Origin: Hyphomonas sp.
GTDB taxonomy: Bacteria; Pseudomonadota; Alphaproteobacteria; Caulobacterales; Hyphomonadaceae
NCBI GenBank assembly: GCA_020638455.1
Contig: JACKIK010000004.1
Location: 1 to 64,000, forward strand
DNA: 64,000 nt
Direction: 5' to 3'
Shown here: positions 17,522 through 24,591 of the stretch, piece after piece
How positions within the stretch are numbered: position 1 is the stretch's first letter
How the letters are laid out: each line of letters begins with the position of its first letter
Translations under genes and position numbers: made by a program
Notes under the pieces: generated by a model
The model's input: the letters and a program-made list of their open reading frames with translations, nothing else
Database searches by the model: none
What the model was told of the DNA's origin: nothing

Positions 17522-17785
17522 CTATCGGGAGATGATCGGCAGAACGGTATTGTTGAACAGGTCGAGCGCGATGCGCGTCATGTAGCCAAGCGACAGGAAG
17601 AACACGACGATCACGGCAAACACCTTGGGAATGAAGGTGAGCGTGATTTCCTGCACCGAGGTCAGCGCCTGCAGGAGGCCGATGGCAAAGCCCACAACCA
17701 GCGTCACGGCGAGGATCGGCATGGCCATCATCGCCGCCGCCCAGATGTGGGCTCTCAGTATTTCGAAGATCTCCGCCTCAGACAT
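17522..17785 (-). CDS. fliQ: flagellar export gate protein FliQ
   Basis: An 87-residue, two-helix membrane protein. GFAIGLLQALTSVQEITLTFIPK is the conserved region between the helices of FliQ. It follows fliE by 12 bases in the same operon. Confidence 0.95.
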   Translation of the reverse strand: MSEAEIFEILRAHIWAAAMMAMPILAVTLVVGFAIGLLQALTSVQEITLTFIPKVFAVIVVFFLSLGYMTRIALDLFNNTVLPIISR

Positions 17786-17797
17786 CGCACGCCCGAC

Positions 17798-18094
17798 TCA
17801 GACCGGCATCCGCAGCAATTCCTGGTAGGCCTCGACCACCTTGTCGCGGATCGTCACGGCGGCATCCAGCATCATCTCGGCATTGGCGAGCGCGGCGACC
17901 ATGGCGTGCGGGTCGGCCCCGGAAACGCCGGTCTGCATGGTCGTCTTTTCGGCCTGTTGCATGGCGGTCCGGAAGTCCGAAATACCCTCGGCCACGACAT
18001 TCTTGCCCGCCTCGGCCTTGCCGGCGGTCTGCGCCTGGTCGGTCGGGCGGACCGTGTTGAGGGCGGTGTAGGCATTGAAACTGACATTTGCCAT
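17798..18094 (-). CDS. fliE: hook-basal body complex protein FliE
   Basis: A 98-residue FliE, the adaptor between the MS ring and the rod. The C-terminal half MVAALANAEMMLDAAVTIRDKVVEAYQELLRMPV is the family hallmark (here split: ALANAEMMLDAAVTIRDK and VVEAYQELLRMPV). It sits 16 bases after flgC, the normal flgB-flgC-fliE order. Confidence 0.95.
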   Translation of the reverse strand: MANVSFNAYTALNTVRPTDQAQTAGKAEAGKNVVAEGISDFRTAMQQAEKTTMQTGVSGADPHAMVAALANAEMMLDAAVTIRDKVVEAYQELLRMPV

Positions 18095-18110
18095 GACGGT
18101 TCAGGCCTCC

Positions 18111-18488
18111 CTAGCGGCGCAGGATGTCCAGCAGCGACCGGTACATGGTACGGGCCTGCTGGAAGGAGTTGAGGTTTGCTTCATAGGTCCGGTTCGCCTC
18201 GCGCATGTCGGCCATTTCCATGACCAGCGAGACATTCGATTTCGTCACATAGCCGTCGGCGTCGGCCATCGGATTGGACGGCTCGTAGAGACGCTCGCCG
18301 GGCGCCTGGTCCAGCGCGACGCGCATTTGCTGGAACTGGTCGGACGGGCTGGGCTCGACCATCAGCAGCTTGCGCTGGTAGCCGGGCGTGTCCGCATTCG
18401 AGATGTTTTCCGAGGCAAGCGTGATGCGGCGCTGTTCAACGCCCATGCCCATCACGGCCTGCTGCATGATCGCTTTCAGAGGGTTCAT
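18111..18488 (-). CDS. flgC: proximal rod protein FlgC
   Basis: A 125-residue rod protein. The N-terminal rod motif reads ASENISNADTPGYQRK, and the C-terminal pair is EMADMREANRTYEANLNSF, both standard for FlgC. Exported by the flagellar system without a cleaved signal. It is 11 bases from flgB. Confidence 0.96.
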   Translation of the reverse strand: MNPLKAIMQQAVMGMGVEQRRITLASENISNADTPGYQRKLLMVEPSPSDQFQQMRVALDQAPGERLYEPSNPMADADGYVTKSNVSLVMEMADMREANRTYEANLNSFQQARTMYRSLLDILRR

Positions 18489-18499
18489 TCAGCGCCTCC

Positions 18500-18859
18500 C
18501 TACTTGCTCTTGCCGATTGCGGTACGCATCAGGTCCATCGATTTCTCGTAGACCGTGATCGCCAGATTGTGCTGGCCCATCGCATCGGCGGATTTGTAAA
18601 GCTCCTGCTCGAGGCTGACCGTGTTGCCGTTCGGCGAGGCGGGCGTCTTCGCGTCCAGCACCTTGAAGGTGCCGTCGAGGCCCTCGGTCTGCGATCCATG
18701 CGCGGCGCGGGTCAGGAAATCCTCGAAGGATTCCAGTTGCTGGGCCTTGTAGCCGGGCTCATTTGCATGGGCGATATTGGTCGCGCTGACCTGCTGGCTC
18801 TCCGCTGCATAGCGGGCCATGGCCCCGAAAAGCTGAAACAGGGGGAGTTCGGAAATCAT
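18500..18859 (-). CDS. flgB: proximal rod protein FlgB
   Basis: A 119-residue rod protein with SATNIAHANEPGYKAQQLESF at the N-terminus, the FlgB version of the rod signature, and a C-terminal helix VYEKSMDLMRTAIGK. The ATG at 18859 has AGGAGA eight bases upstream; longer readings are not supported. First gene of an eight-gene minus-strand operon (flgB-flgC-fliE-fliQ-flhA-fliR-flhB-fliJ), divergent from fliI. Confidence 0.95.
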   Translation of the reverse strand: MISELPLFQLFGAMARYAAESQQVSATNIAHANEPGYKAQQLESFEDFLTRAAHGSQTEGLDGTFKVLDAKTPASPNGNTVSLEQELYKSADAMGQHNLAITVYEKSMDLMRTAIGKSK

Positions 18860-18907
18860 GCCCGAGTCTCCTTGGTTAACCGGTTCACAAGATTTGTTAG
18901 GATAAGC

Positions 18908-18922
18908 TGAAGAAAGAGTTAA
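18908..18922 (-). promoter_or_regulatory. CtrA-like box in flgB/fliI gap
   Basis: On the minus strand TTAA, seven bases, TTCA: seven of eight positions of the CtrA consensus TTAA-N7-TTAA. It lies in the 85 bp gap between divergent flgB and fliI. Similar boxes sit in four other flagellar control regions in this window. Confidence 0.35.
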
Positions 18923-18944
18923 TTGCCTGCTCAGGTCCCTTGCC

Positions 18945-20282
18945 ATGGCGACACTTGTGTCTTCCTCTTCTCTCCGGCTCGTGAAGCTCTGGGGCACCGT
19001 GACGGAAGTCGCCCCCGGCATGGTCAAAGTGGCCGGCGTCAGCGAACTTGCGGGCGTCGGCAACGAGATCGTGATCGAGAAGCAGGGCGTAACGGTTCTG
19101 GGAGAAATCCTGTCCGTTGCGGGCGATACGGTAACCGCCCTTCTCTACTCGCCCTGCGACACGATCCGCATCGGCGACCCGGTGCAGATCGAGCAGGAAG
19201 CGCGGGTCGAGCCCGGCGACCACTGGCTCGGCCAGATCGTTAATTATCGCGGTGAGCTGACCGGCACGAACCTGCCGCCGGCGCCCGCCCACACGTCCAG
19301 CCGGCGCCTTTACGCACCCCCCCTGCCCGCACACGACCGCCGCGGCATCGGGCCGCGCCTGCCGTCCGGCTGGATGATCACCGACACGATGCTGCCGATC
19401 TGCCGCGGCCAGAGGCTGGGCCTGTTTGCCGGTTCCGGGGTCGGCAAGTCGACATTCCTGGGCTCCCTCGCCGGGGGGCTCGAAGCCGACCGGGTCGTCA
19501 TCGCGCTGATCGGTGAGCGCTCGCGCGAGGTCAACGAGTTCATCCGCAATGTGCTGCCGAAGCCCGTCCTGTCGAAAACTGTTGTGGTGACCGCGACAGC
19601 AAGCGAGTCGCCGGGTGCGAAGAAGCGCGCCGCCTATTGCGCCATGGCCGCGGCCGAACATTTCCGCGATGAAGGCAAGAGCGTCCTGCTGCTGTTCGAT
19701 TCGATCACGCGGTTTGCCGAGGCGCACAGGGAAACCGCCCTGCTTGCCGGTGAGACCCCTGCCCTCAACGCCTTCCCGCCGTCGACCGTGCGCGTGATCG
19801 CCGAGCTTGCCGAGCGGGCCGGACCGGGCACGCAGGGCAAGGGCGACATCACCGCGATCTACTCGGTTCTGGTCGCCGGATCGGACATGGAAGAGCCGGT
19901 CGCCGACATGATCCGCGGCATCCTGGACGGCCACATCCTGCTGTCGCGCCAGATCGCCGAGCGTGGCCGCTATCCGGCGATCGACATCCTGCGCAGCGTG
20001 TCGCGGAGCCTGCCCCACGCCGCCACCGATCTCGAGAACGACCTCATCCGCCAGGGCAAGCGCCTGTTCGCCCTGTATGAAGAGATCGCGCCCATGCTTC
20101 GGGCGAACCTCTACGTGCCCGGCAAGGACGCGGAATCGGATCGCGCGGTCGCCCTGTTTCCCGCCATCGACGCATTTGCGGGCACGCGAAATCCCGACGG
20201 GATCGATGCCGCGTTCACTGCGCTGTCCGACATGCTGGAAGGGACCGCCGGCGTGCGCGAGCCGGCGCCCGCGCAGACCTGA
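18945..20282 (+). CDS. fliI: flagellum-specific export ATPase FliI
   Basis: A 445-residue F1-ATPase-like enzyme that helps unfold and feed substrates to the export gate. Walker A is GLFAGSGVGKSTFLG near residue 165; Walker B is VLLLFDSITRFAEAHRE, and the IYSVLVAGSDMEEPVAD and GHILLSRQIAERGRYPAIDI segments are standard. Its start follows the flgB/fliI gap. It ends back-to-back with the DUF1217 gene. No fliH or fliJ follows it; those lie elsewhere in the cluster. Confidence 0.97.
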   Translation: MATLVSSSSLRLVKLWGTVTEVAPGMVKVAGVSELAGVGNEIVIEKQGVTVLGEILSVAGDTVTALLYSPCDTIRIGDPVQIEQEARVEPGDHWLGQIVNYRGELTGTNLPPAPAHTSSRRLYAPPLPAHDRRGIGPRLPSGWMITDTMLPICRGQRLGLFAGSGVGKSTFLGSLAGGLEADRVVIALIGERSREVNEFIRNVLPKPVLSKTVVVTATASESPGAKKRAAYCAMAAAEHFRDEGKSVLLLFDSITRFAEAHRETALLAGETPALNAFPPSTVRVIAELAERAGPGTQGKGDITAIYSVLVAGSDMEEPVADMIRGILDGHILLSRQIAERGRYPAIDILRSVSRSLPHAATDLENDLIRQGKRLFALYEEIAPMLRANLYVPGKDAESDRAVALFPAIDAFAGTRNPDGIDAAFTALSDMLEGTAGVREPAPAQT

Positions 20283-21125
20283 TCAGAGCAGGCTGAGAAA
20301 CAGGTTCTGGCTGGCCTGGGAGCCAAGGCCCGACTGGCTGGTGCCGGCCTGCAGCAATGTCAGCGCCGCCGCACCGGGGGCCGTCGAGCTGACACCGTTC
20401 GAAATCGACTGCATCGCATGAAACCGCTGGATCACCTTCTGGGTGACGTCGGAATCGGCGAGTTGCGAGAGATTGCTGATGCCGAAGGCGCTACGGATCT
20501 TGTCCTTGAAGATCTCCGCCTGCTTCTCGACCGGCAACTGGCTGATACCCGACGGAAGATTGGTCGCCGTCTCAAGCAGTGTACGGATCGGAATGTCGCC
20601 CAGGATCTTGTAGGCGATCGTGTCCTCGCTCGAGCCTGAGCCCGCAATGGCGCCGATTTCCGACTTGAAATTCAGCGACAGGCGCATGTCATCGTCGACT
20701 TCGCCGACGGCTTCCTCGAACGACGCCGCTTCGAAGCGGTCGCCGAGATCGGTGACCGTCGCCTCGTCGAGCTGGATCTCGCCGAGCAAGGGCAGGAGCG
20801 TGTTGGCGAATTCCGTGTACTTGGCGTTGTTCAACCGGGGCAGAAAAGTGCTTTCCGGGTCTGACACTTCGGTCAGCACTTTCCGGATGAACCCGCCCTT
20901 CCATTCCTCTCCGCCGAGGCCAAAGGCCGTCATGGTGACGCGCAGGAGGCGCTTGTCGTTCATGAAGTCGTCGAGCGTGATCGGCTGCGACAGCTTCTCC
21001 GTCATGTACTCCCTGTCCTGACGGATCTGCGGAGAATTGGAATAGGCTTCCAATTGCCGGTCATAGGTCGACTGGAGGAAGTTCCAGCCGCTGTTGCCAG
21101 ACAGGGGAATGACCGGCTGGAACAT
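20283..21125 (-). CDS. DUF1217 flagellar protein
   Basis: A 280-residue protein that fits DUF1217 (found in alphaproteobacterial flagellar clusters): the recurring LDDFMNDKRLLRVTMTAFGL and similar helices around DKIRSAFGISNLSQLADSD. It is rich in helices, with no signal peptide and no membrane segment, so cytoplasmic or flagellum-exported. It follows flbT by three bases, as last gene of the flagellin-flaF-flbT run. Precise role not known to me. Confidence 0.8.
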   Translation of the reverse strand: MFQPVIPLSGNSGWNFLQSTYDRQLEAYSNSPQIRQDREYMTEKLSQPITLDDFMNDKRLLRVTMTAFGLGGEEWKGGFIRKVLTEVSDPESTFLPRLNNAKYTEFANTLLPLLGEIQLDEATVTDLGDRFEAASFEEAVGEVDDDMRLSLNFKSEIGAIAGSGSSEDTIAYKILGDIPIRTLLETATNLPSGISQLPVEKQAEIFKDKIRSAFGISNLSQLADSDVTQKVIQRFHAMQSISNGVSSTAPGAAALTLLQAGTSQSGLGSQASQNLFLSLL

Positions 21126-21128
21126 GGC

Positions 21129-21563
21129 TCAGGCGACAGCAGCGCCTTCCACTGCGGTGCGGCGCAGGGCGGCATGCTTGAACAGCTGCTCCTCGATTTC
21201 GAGCAACTGGCGCAGATGGCAAAGGGCGGAATAATAGTTCCCGCGGCCGACCATCGACCGCAGCGTCGGGATGAGGTCCGGATCGAAGACCCGGAACACG
21301 TCGAGCAGGCGGGCACATTCGGCATCGATGGCCGGGACCGTCGGCTCCTCCTGGAGGTCGCCCGTGATCAGCAGCTGGATCGCGTAATAGATCCGCTTGA
21401 CGGGCGTGTTCGCCTCTTCCGGACGCAGGGCGTCGCGGCAGCGCAGCACACGGGCATTGCCGTCCACGATGCGGATGCGCGACGGACGGTCGCCGTTTTC
21501 AAGCGTCGCACCGTTCACGATGAAACGTTCGCCCGGAGCAATTTTCAGTACAAGACCCGACAT
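21129..21563 (-). CDS. flbT: flagellin translation regulator FlbT
   Basis: A 144-residue FlbT. In Caulobacter FlbT binds the 5' untranslated region of flagellin mRNA and lowers its stability and translation until hooks are complete. Seen: GERFIVNGATLENGD near the N-terminus and the long helix RIYYAIQLLITGDLQ typical of the family. It overlaps flaF by one base and is directly downstream of the flagellin gene, whose leader holds a hairpin (23632-23646). Confidence 0.93.
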   Translation of the reverse strand: MSGLVLKIAPGERFIVNGATLENGDRPSRIRIVDGNARVLRCRDALRPEEANTPVKRIYYAIQLLITGDLQEEPTVPAIDAECARLLDVFRVFDPDLIPTLRSMVGRGNYYSALCHLRQLLEIEEQLFKHAALRRTAVEGAAVA

Positions 21564-21955
21564 CAGGCGGCCTCCCCTTCCACTGCGGGCCCGCCCGTTT
21601 TCGCCGGCAGTCCCATTATGTTGCGATTGATTTCAATGAGGTCCGCAATGTCGCCTTGTCCTCCCAGAAGGGTGTGGCTGTGGCGGCGGACAAACTGGAA
21701 AATCGAAATCAGGCGACCCTTGAGGTCGTCAGGAAGGGGATTGTTCGGGTTCAGAAGGTCAGTGGCGAGCACGGTCCAGAGCTGCAGGTTTCTGTGGATC
21801 GCGTCGACCCAGCCAAGAAACTCCTTCGGACCCGCTTCAGCGGCAGATTCCAGCGCTTCGGTAATTTGCAGAAAAAGCGCCTGCTCGAGCTGTCGGTCGC
21901 TCGACGTGCGCTTCGTGATATCACCATAAGCCTTGTAAGCCAGATTCTGCAACAC
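21563..21955 (-). CDS. flaF: flagellin secretion regulator FlaF
   Basis: A 130-residue FlaF. The text LQNLAYKAYGDITKRT at the N-terminus and FLGWVDAIHRNLQLWTVLATDL in the middle are diagnostic. FlaF works with FlbT in controlling flagellin synthesis and export. The start is uncertain: GTG at 21955 is only two bases after GGAGG, whereas the next codon, TTG at 21952, has a five-base spacing and may be the real start. Confidence 0.92.
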   Translation of the reverse strand: MLQNLAYKAYGDITKRTSSDRQLEQALFLQITEALESAAEAGPKEFLGWVDAIHRNLQLWTVLATDLLNPNNPLPDDLKGRLISIFQFVRRHSHTLLGGQGDIADLIEINRNIMGLPAKTGGPAVEGEAA

Positions 21956-21990
21956 GCCCTCCTAGCGTTTATGTAGCAGCAGTAAGGAGG

Positions 21991-22016
21991 ACCCGGGCGC
22001 TCCAGCGCCCGGGTCC
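21991..22016. terminator. strong GC-rich hairpin between flagellin and flaF
   Basis: GACCCGGGCGC, four bases TCCA, GCGCCCGGGTC: a perfect 11-bp stem eight bases after the flagellin stop. No T-run follows on the minus strand, so it may be a partial terminator or a 3' stabiliser of the flagellin message that lowers flaF-flbT expression. Confidence 0.6.
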
Positions 22017-22024
22017 GGAAGTCA

Positions 22025-23605
22025 TTAGCGGAACAGGTTGAGCAGAACCTGCGGCGACTGGTTCGCAATCGACAGGGACTGAACACCCAGCTGCTGCTGG
22101 ACCTGGACGGCCTGCAGCTTCGCGGAAGCCGCTTCCATGTCTGCGTCGACCATGGCGCCGATACCCGAGTTCATCGAGTCGACCAGCTGCATCACGAACT
22201 CGCTCTGAGCATCGATCTGCTTCTGGGCCGAACCGAAGGAAGCCGAAGCGGAGATCGCCGTGTTGAGCAGCGTCTCGATCGACGACAGGGCAGCCGTTGC
22301 GCCGGTTGCCGTCGAAACGTCGATGCTCGACAGGGCAGCCAGGCCGCCGGCGGTCGTTGCCGGGCCGGACGATGCGAGGGCGCTGAGGTTGACCGCCACC
22401 GAGCCGCCGGAAGCGGCCAGCGTGATCGTTGCAGCGTCCGCAGTCGGATCCGTTGCATCCGTAACCGTAACCGTCAGGTTCGTGATGGAACCTGCGTCGA
22501 TCAGGGCCTTGAGGCCGGCAGCGACGTCATTGTTGGTGTCGCCGTCAGCTGCGGTGTAGGTGTAGTCCGCACCGCCAGCATTGACCGTGAAGGTGTCGCC
22601 AGCCGTGATCGTGCCGCCGTCGAGCGTAACGTCCACGCTGTTGCCGTCCTGAAGGTCGGAGCTGGAATAGGTCGTGGTGATCGAGCTGTCAGCCCAGGTA
22701 ACGGCACCACCGGACGCACCAACCGTGACGGTCGCGTCGTTGACCAGCGGGTCTGCAGCATCGGCACCGCCAGCGGCGGTTGCGTTGGTGATGCTTGCGC
22801 CGTCGATTGCCGTGCGAAGAGCAGCAGCAACGTCGTTGATCGTGTCACCGGAAACCGCGGTGTACGAGATCGCAGAACCGCCAACCGTGAACGAGAACAC
22901 GTCGCCAGCGTTGATCGCACCGGCTTTGATGGTCAGGGTCAGGGTCTGGCCGTCGGAAAGGTCGCCAGCCTGCGAAGCCGTGATCGTGCCGGGGTCACCG
23001 GCCGTCTTGGCGACGTCGGTTGCCGTGATCGAGTCGGCCGTCGAGACGTAGCCGCCATCGCCGCTGGTCTTGGCCGTGCCGGCAGCGGCAGCGGTCGTGG
23101 CCAGGTCGTTGCGGGAGACCGAAATGTTCGTGGCCGAAACCGTGCCGTCCGAGGCGCGGTCGAGCGATGCCAGGACGGACATTGCGGACGTACCCTTCAG
23201 CAGGTTCACGCCGTTGAACTGAGCAGCGTTCACGATGTTGCCGATCTGCGTACGCAGCGAGGTAACGTCGGTCTGGATGCGCGTACGGTCGCTGGTGTTG
23301 AGGTCCTGCTGGGCCTGAACGATCAGGTCCTTCATGTCCTGAAGGAGACCGGTGACGGTTTCAGCAGCCGACCGGGCGACGCCGACGGTGGCGGAGCCAA
23401 CGTTCAGGGAGTCGGTGATCTGGTTGAAGCTGGAGACGTCAGTCGACATGACGGTCGAGATCGCCCAAACGGCAGCGTTGTCTTTTGCCGAGTTGATCTT
23501 CTTGCCGGTCGAGATCTGGTTCTGAACCTCAGCGAGGTTCTTGTTGATGCTGCGAAGGGTGTCGAGAGCCACCATCGCGCTGTTGTTTGTAAGAATGCTG
23601 GACAC
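22025..23605 (-). CDS. flagellin with inserted repeat domain
   Basis: A 526-residue flagellin. The conserved D0/D1 ends are clear: SILTNNSAMVALDTLRSINKNL with QNQISTGKKINSAKDNAA and, at the end, SIANQSPQVLLNLFR. Between about residues 165 and 420 lies an insertion rich in Thr, Ala, Asp and Gly with two repeats of about 102 residues (starts near LSDGQ 216 and LQDGN 318). Most alphaproteobacterial flagellins are shorter, around 270-400 residues. The GTG start has a GAGG site nine bases upstream. No other flagellin is in the window. Confidence 0.96.
   Translation of the reverse strand: MSSILTNNSAMVALDTLRSINKNLAEVQNQISTGKKINSAKDNAAVWAISTVMSTDVSSFNQITDSLNVGSATVGVARSAAETVTGLLQDMKDLIVQAQQDLNTSDRTRIQTDVTSLRTQIGNIVNAAQFNGVNLLKGTSAMSVLASLDRASDGTVSATNISVSRNDLATTAAAAGTAKTSGDGGYVSTADSITATDVAKTAGDPGTITASQAGDLSDGQTLTLTIKAGAINAGDVFSFTVGGSAISYTAVSGDTINDVAAALRTAIDGASITNATAAGGADAADPLVNDATVTVGASGGAVTWADSSITTTYSSSDLQDGNSVDVTLDGGTITAGDTFTVNAGGADYTYTAADGDTNNDVAAGLKALIDAGSITNLTVTVTDATDPTADAATITLAASGGSVAVNLSALASSGPATTAGGLAALSSIDVSTATGATAALSSIETLLNTAISASASFGSAQKQIDAQSEFVMQLVDSMNSGIGAMVDADMEAASAKLQAVQVQQQLGVQSLSIANQSPQVLLNLFR
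22400..22960 (-). repeat. tandem repeat inside flagellin
   Basis: Two copies of about 102 codons. Shared protein text: DG-x6-T-x8-AGD-x-F before a YTA-x2-GDT-x-NDVAA segment and a SITN end, each closing on xASGG. The copies are diverged but clearly homologous and occupy the surface-exposed part of the flagellin. Confidence 0.8.
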
Positions 23606-23631
23606 TGTTTGTTGCCTCTACCTTATGTGTC

Positions 23632-23646
23632 CGCGATTTCATCGCG
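23632..23646 (-). promoter_or_regulatory. flagellin 5' UTR hairpin
   Basis: On the minus strand CGCGAT-GAA-ATCGCG, a perfect six-bp stem with a three-base loop, 27 bases before the flagellin GTG start and upstream of its ribosome-binding site. A candidate FlbT target. Confidence 0.5.
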
Positions 23647-23683
23647 AACCGCGAACTTATTTCAAACACGCGTCGTCCTGACA

Positions 23684-23698
23684 GCGGGGTTGCCGCCA
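23684..23698 (-). promoter_or_regulatory. sigma-54-like promoter of flagellin
   Basis: Minus strand TGGCGGCAACCCCGC: TGGC at -24 and GC at -12 with exactly ten bases between GG and GC, as sigma-54 requires. The -12 element is weak (CCGC rather than TTGC). It would start transcription about 65-70 bases before the flagellin. Confidence 0.45.
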
Positions 23699-23759
23699 AC
23701 CACTCTTGGTTGATCGAGTTTTTGATAATGTTCTTGTGTGTATATCGGGTTAACCGATC

Positions 23760-24140
23760 TCAGGCTTTTCGCTGGAAACTGCCGGTCGCACCTGAGAATG
23801 CGACCTTAGTCCCATCGCGTCCGTACGATCCGACATAGGCATTGCCATGCATCGAACCGAGTCGTTCGATGGCATGGCGCAGGCCGTTGCGGATCGCCTC
23901 GAAATGCACGGAGTTCTCCCGCGCTAACCACATAATCGCCTGTATTTCCCGGCGATCCTCGGCCGACACGGCACCCGCCTGCCCTCCCCCGAGAAAGGAC
24001 TCGATGTGCTGTATTGCCGCCAGCTTCGGCTCGACGAGCGCAACCGCTTCCCGGGCCCGGCCGGTGAGCAGCAATTCCCGCTCCTGCGTCAGGAGGTCGC
24101 GCAGCTGGGTCGTCGTGTCGGCAAGGCTTCCCTTAGTCAT
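23760..24140 (-). CDS. FlgN-like flagellar chaperone candidate
   Basis: A 126-residue helical protein without signal peptide. LRDLLTQERELLLTGRAREAVALVEPKLAAI has the helix pattern of FlgN-type chaperones for hook-filament junction proteins. Short length and lack of diagnostic residues make this tentative. It starts eight bases inside the end of the rod-binding gene, so the two are coupled. Confidence 0.5.
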   Translation of the reverse strand: MTKGSLADTTTQLRDLLTQERELLLTGRAREAVALVEPKLAAIQHIESFLGGGQAGAVSAEDRREIQAIMWLARENSVHFEAIRNGLRHAIERLGSMHGNAYVGSYGRDGTKVAFSGATGSFQRKA

Positions 24141-24468
24141 CGGGACCATCCGTCTGAGGAGCTTTGGCCGCGACCGCTACGCCCGCTGCCTTCTCATCGA
24201 CGGCTTCGGCAAAGCCGAGCGGGTGGGTTTCTGCAATATCCTTGGCGACCGCCTCAACGACGAAGCGGGAGAACGCGGATGCCGTCTCTCCCCCACCCTG
24301 CGAGAAGGCCTTTTCGAGCCCTGCATGGCTCAGCATTTCCGACCAGAGCATTTGCTCGAACCGCTTGCCGATATCGGGACCATCGAGATTCTTCAGACTA
24401 TGAGACGCTCGGTTGGGTGCGAGCGGCAAGTTCGCAGCGGTGCCCTGGAGTGGACTCGGACCGGCCAT
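24133..24468 (-). CDS. flgJ: rod-binding protein, FlgJ N-domain type
   Basis: A 111-residue protein holding only the rod-binding domain of FlgJ: FEQMLWSEMLSHAGLEKAFSQGGG in the core, with a following long helix. The muramidase domain of enterobacterial FlgJ is absent, as is usual in alphaproteobacteria. The ATG at 24468 follows a GGAG site; longer reading is not supported. It is divergent from fliK. Confidence 0.78.
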   Translation of the reverse strand: MAGPSPLQGTAANLPLAPNRASHSLKNLDGPDIGKRFEQMLWSEMLSHAGLEKAFSQGGGETASAFSRFVVEAVAKDIAETHPLGFAEAVDEKAAGVAVAAKAPQTDGPDD

Positions 24469-24533
24469 GACAGGCTCCACATTCAGAATACGGAGAAATT
24501 TCTTTCCAGAAATCCCCACATCATTAACCCCGT

Positions 24534-24548
24534 TTTTACGCCGCTTGG
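24534..24548 (+). promoter_or_regulatory. CtrA-like box upstream of fliK
   Basis: TTAA, seven bases CCCCGTT, TTTA: seven of eight positions of the CtrA consensus. It lies in the 123 bp between divergent flgJ and fliK. Confidence 0.35.
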
Positions 24549-24591
24549 TTTTAATTTGGTTAACACAAAGTGCAGGATGCATAGACGGCGC

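Noticed and set aside
18874..23755. GGTTAACC palindrome shared by the flgB/fliI gap (18874-18881) and the flagellin upstream region (23748-23755)
   Set aside because: An eight-base palindrome is expected about once per 65 kb by chance, and two copies are not enough to claim a site.
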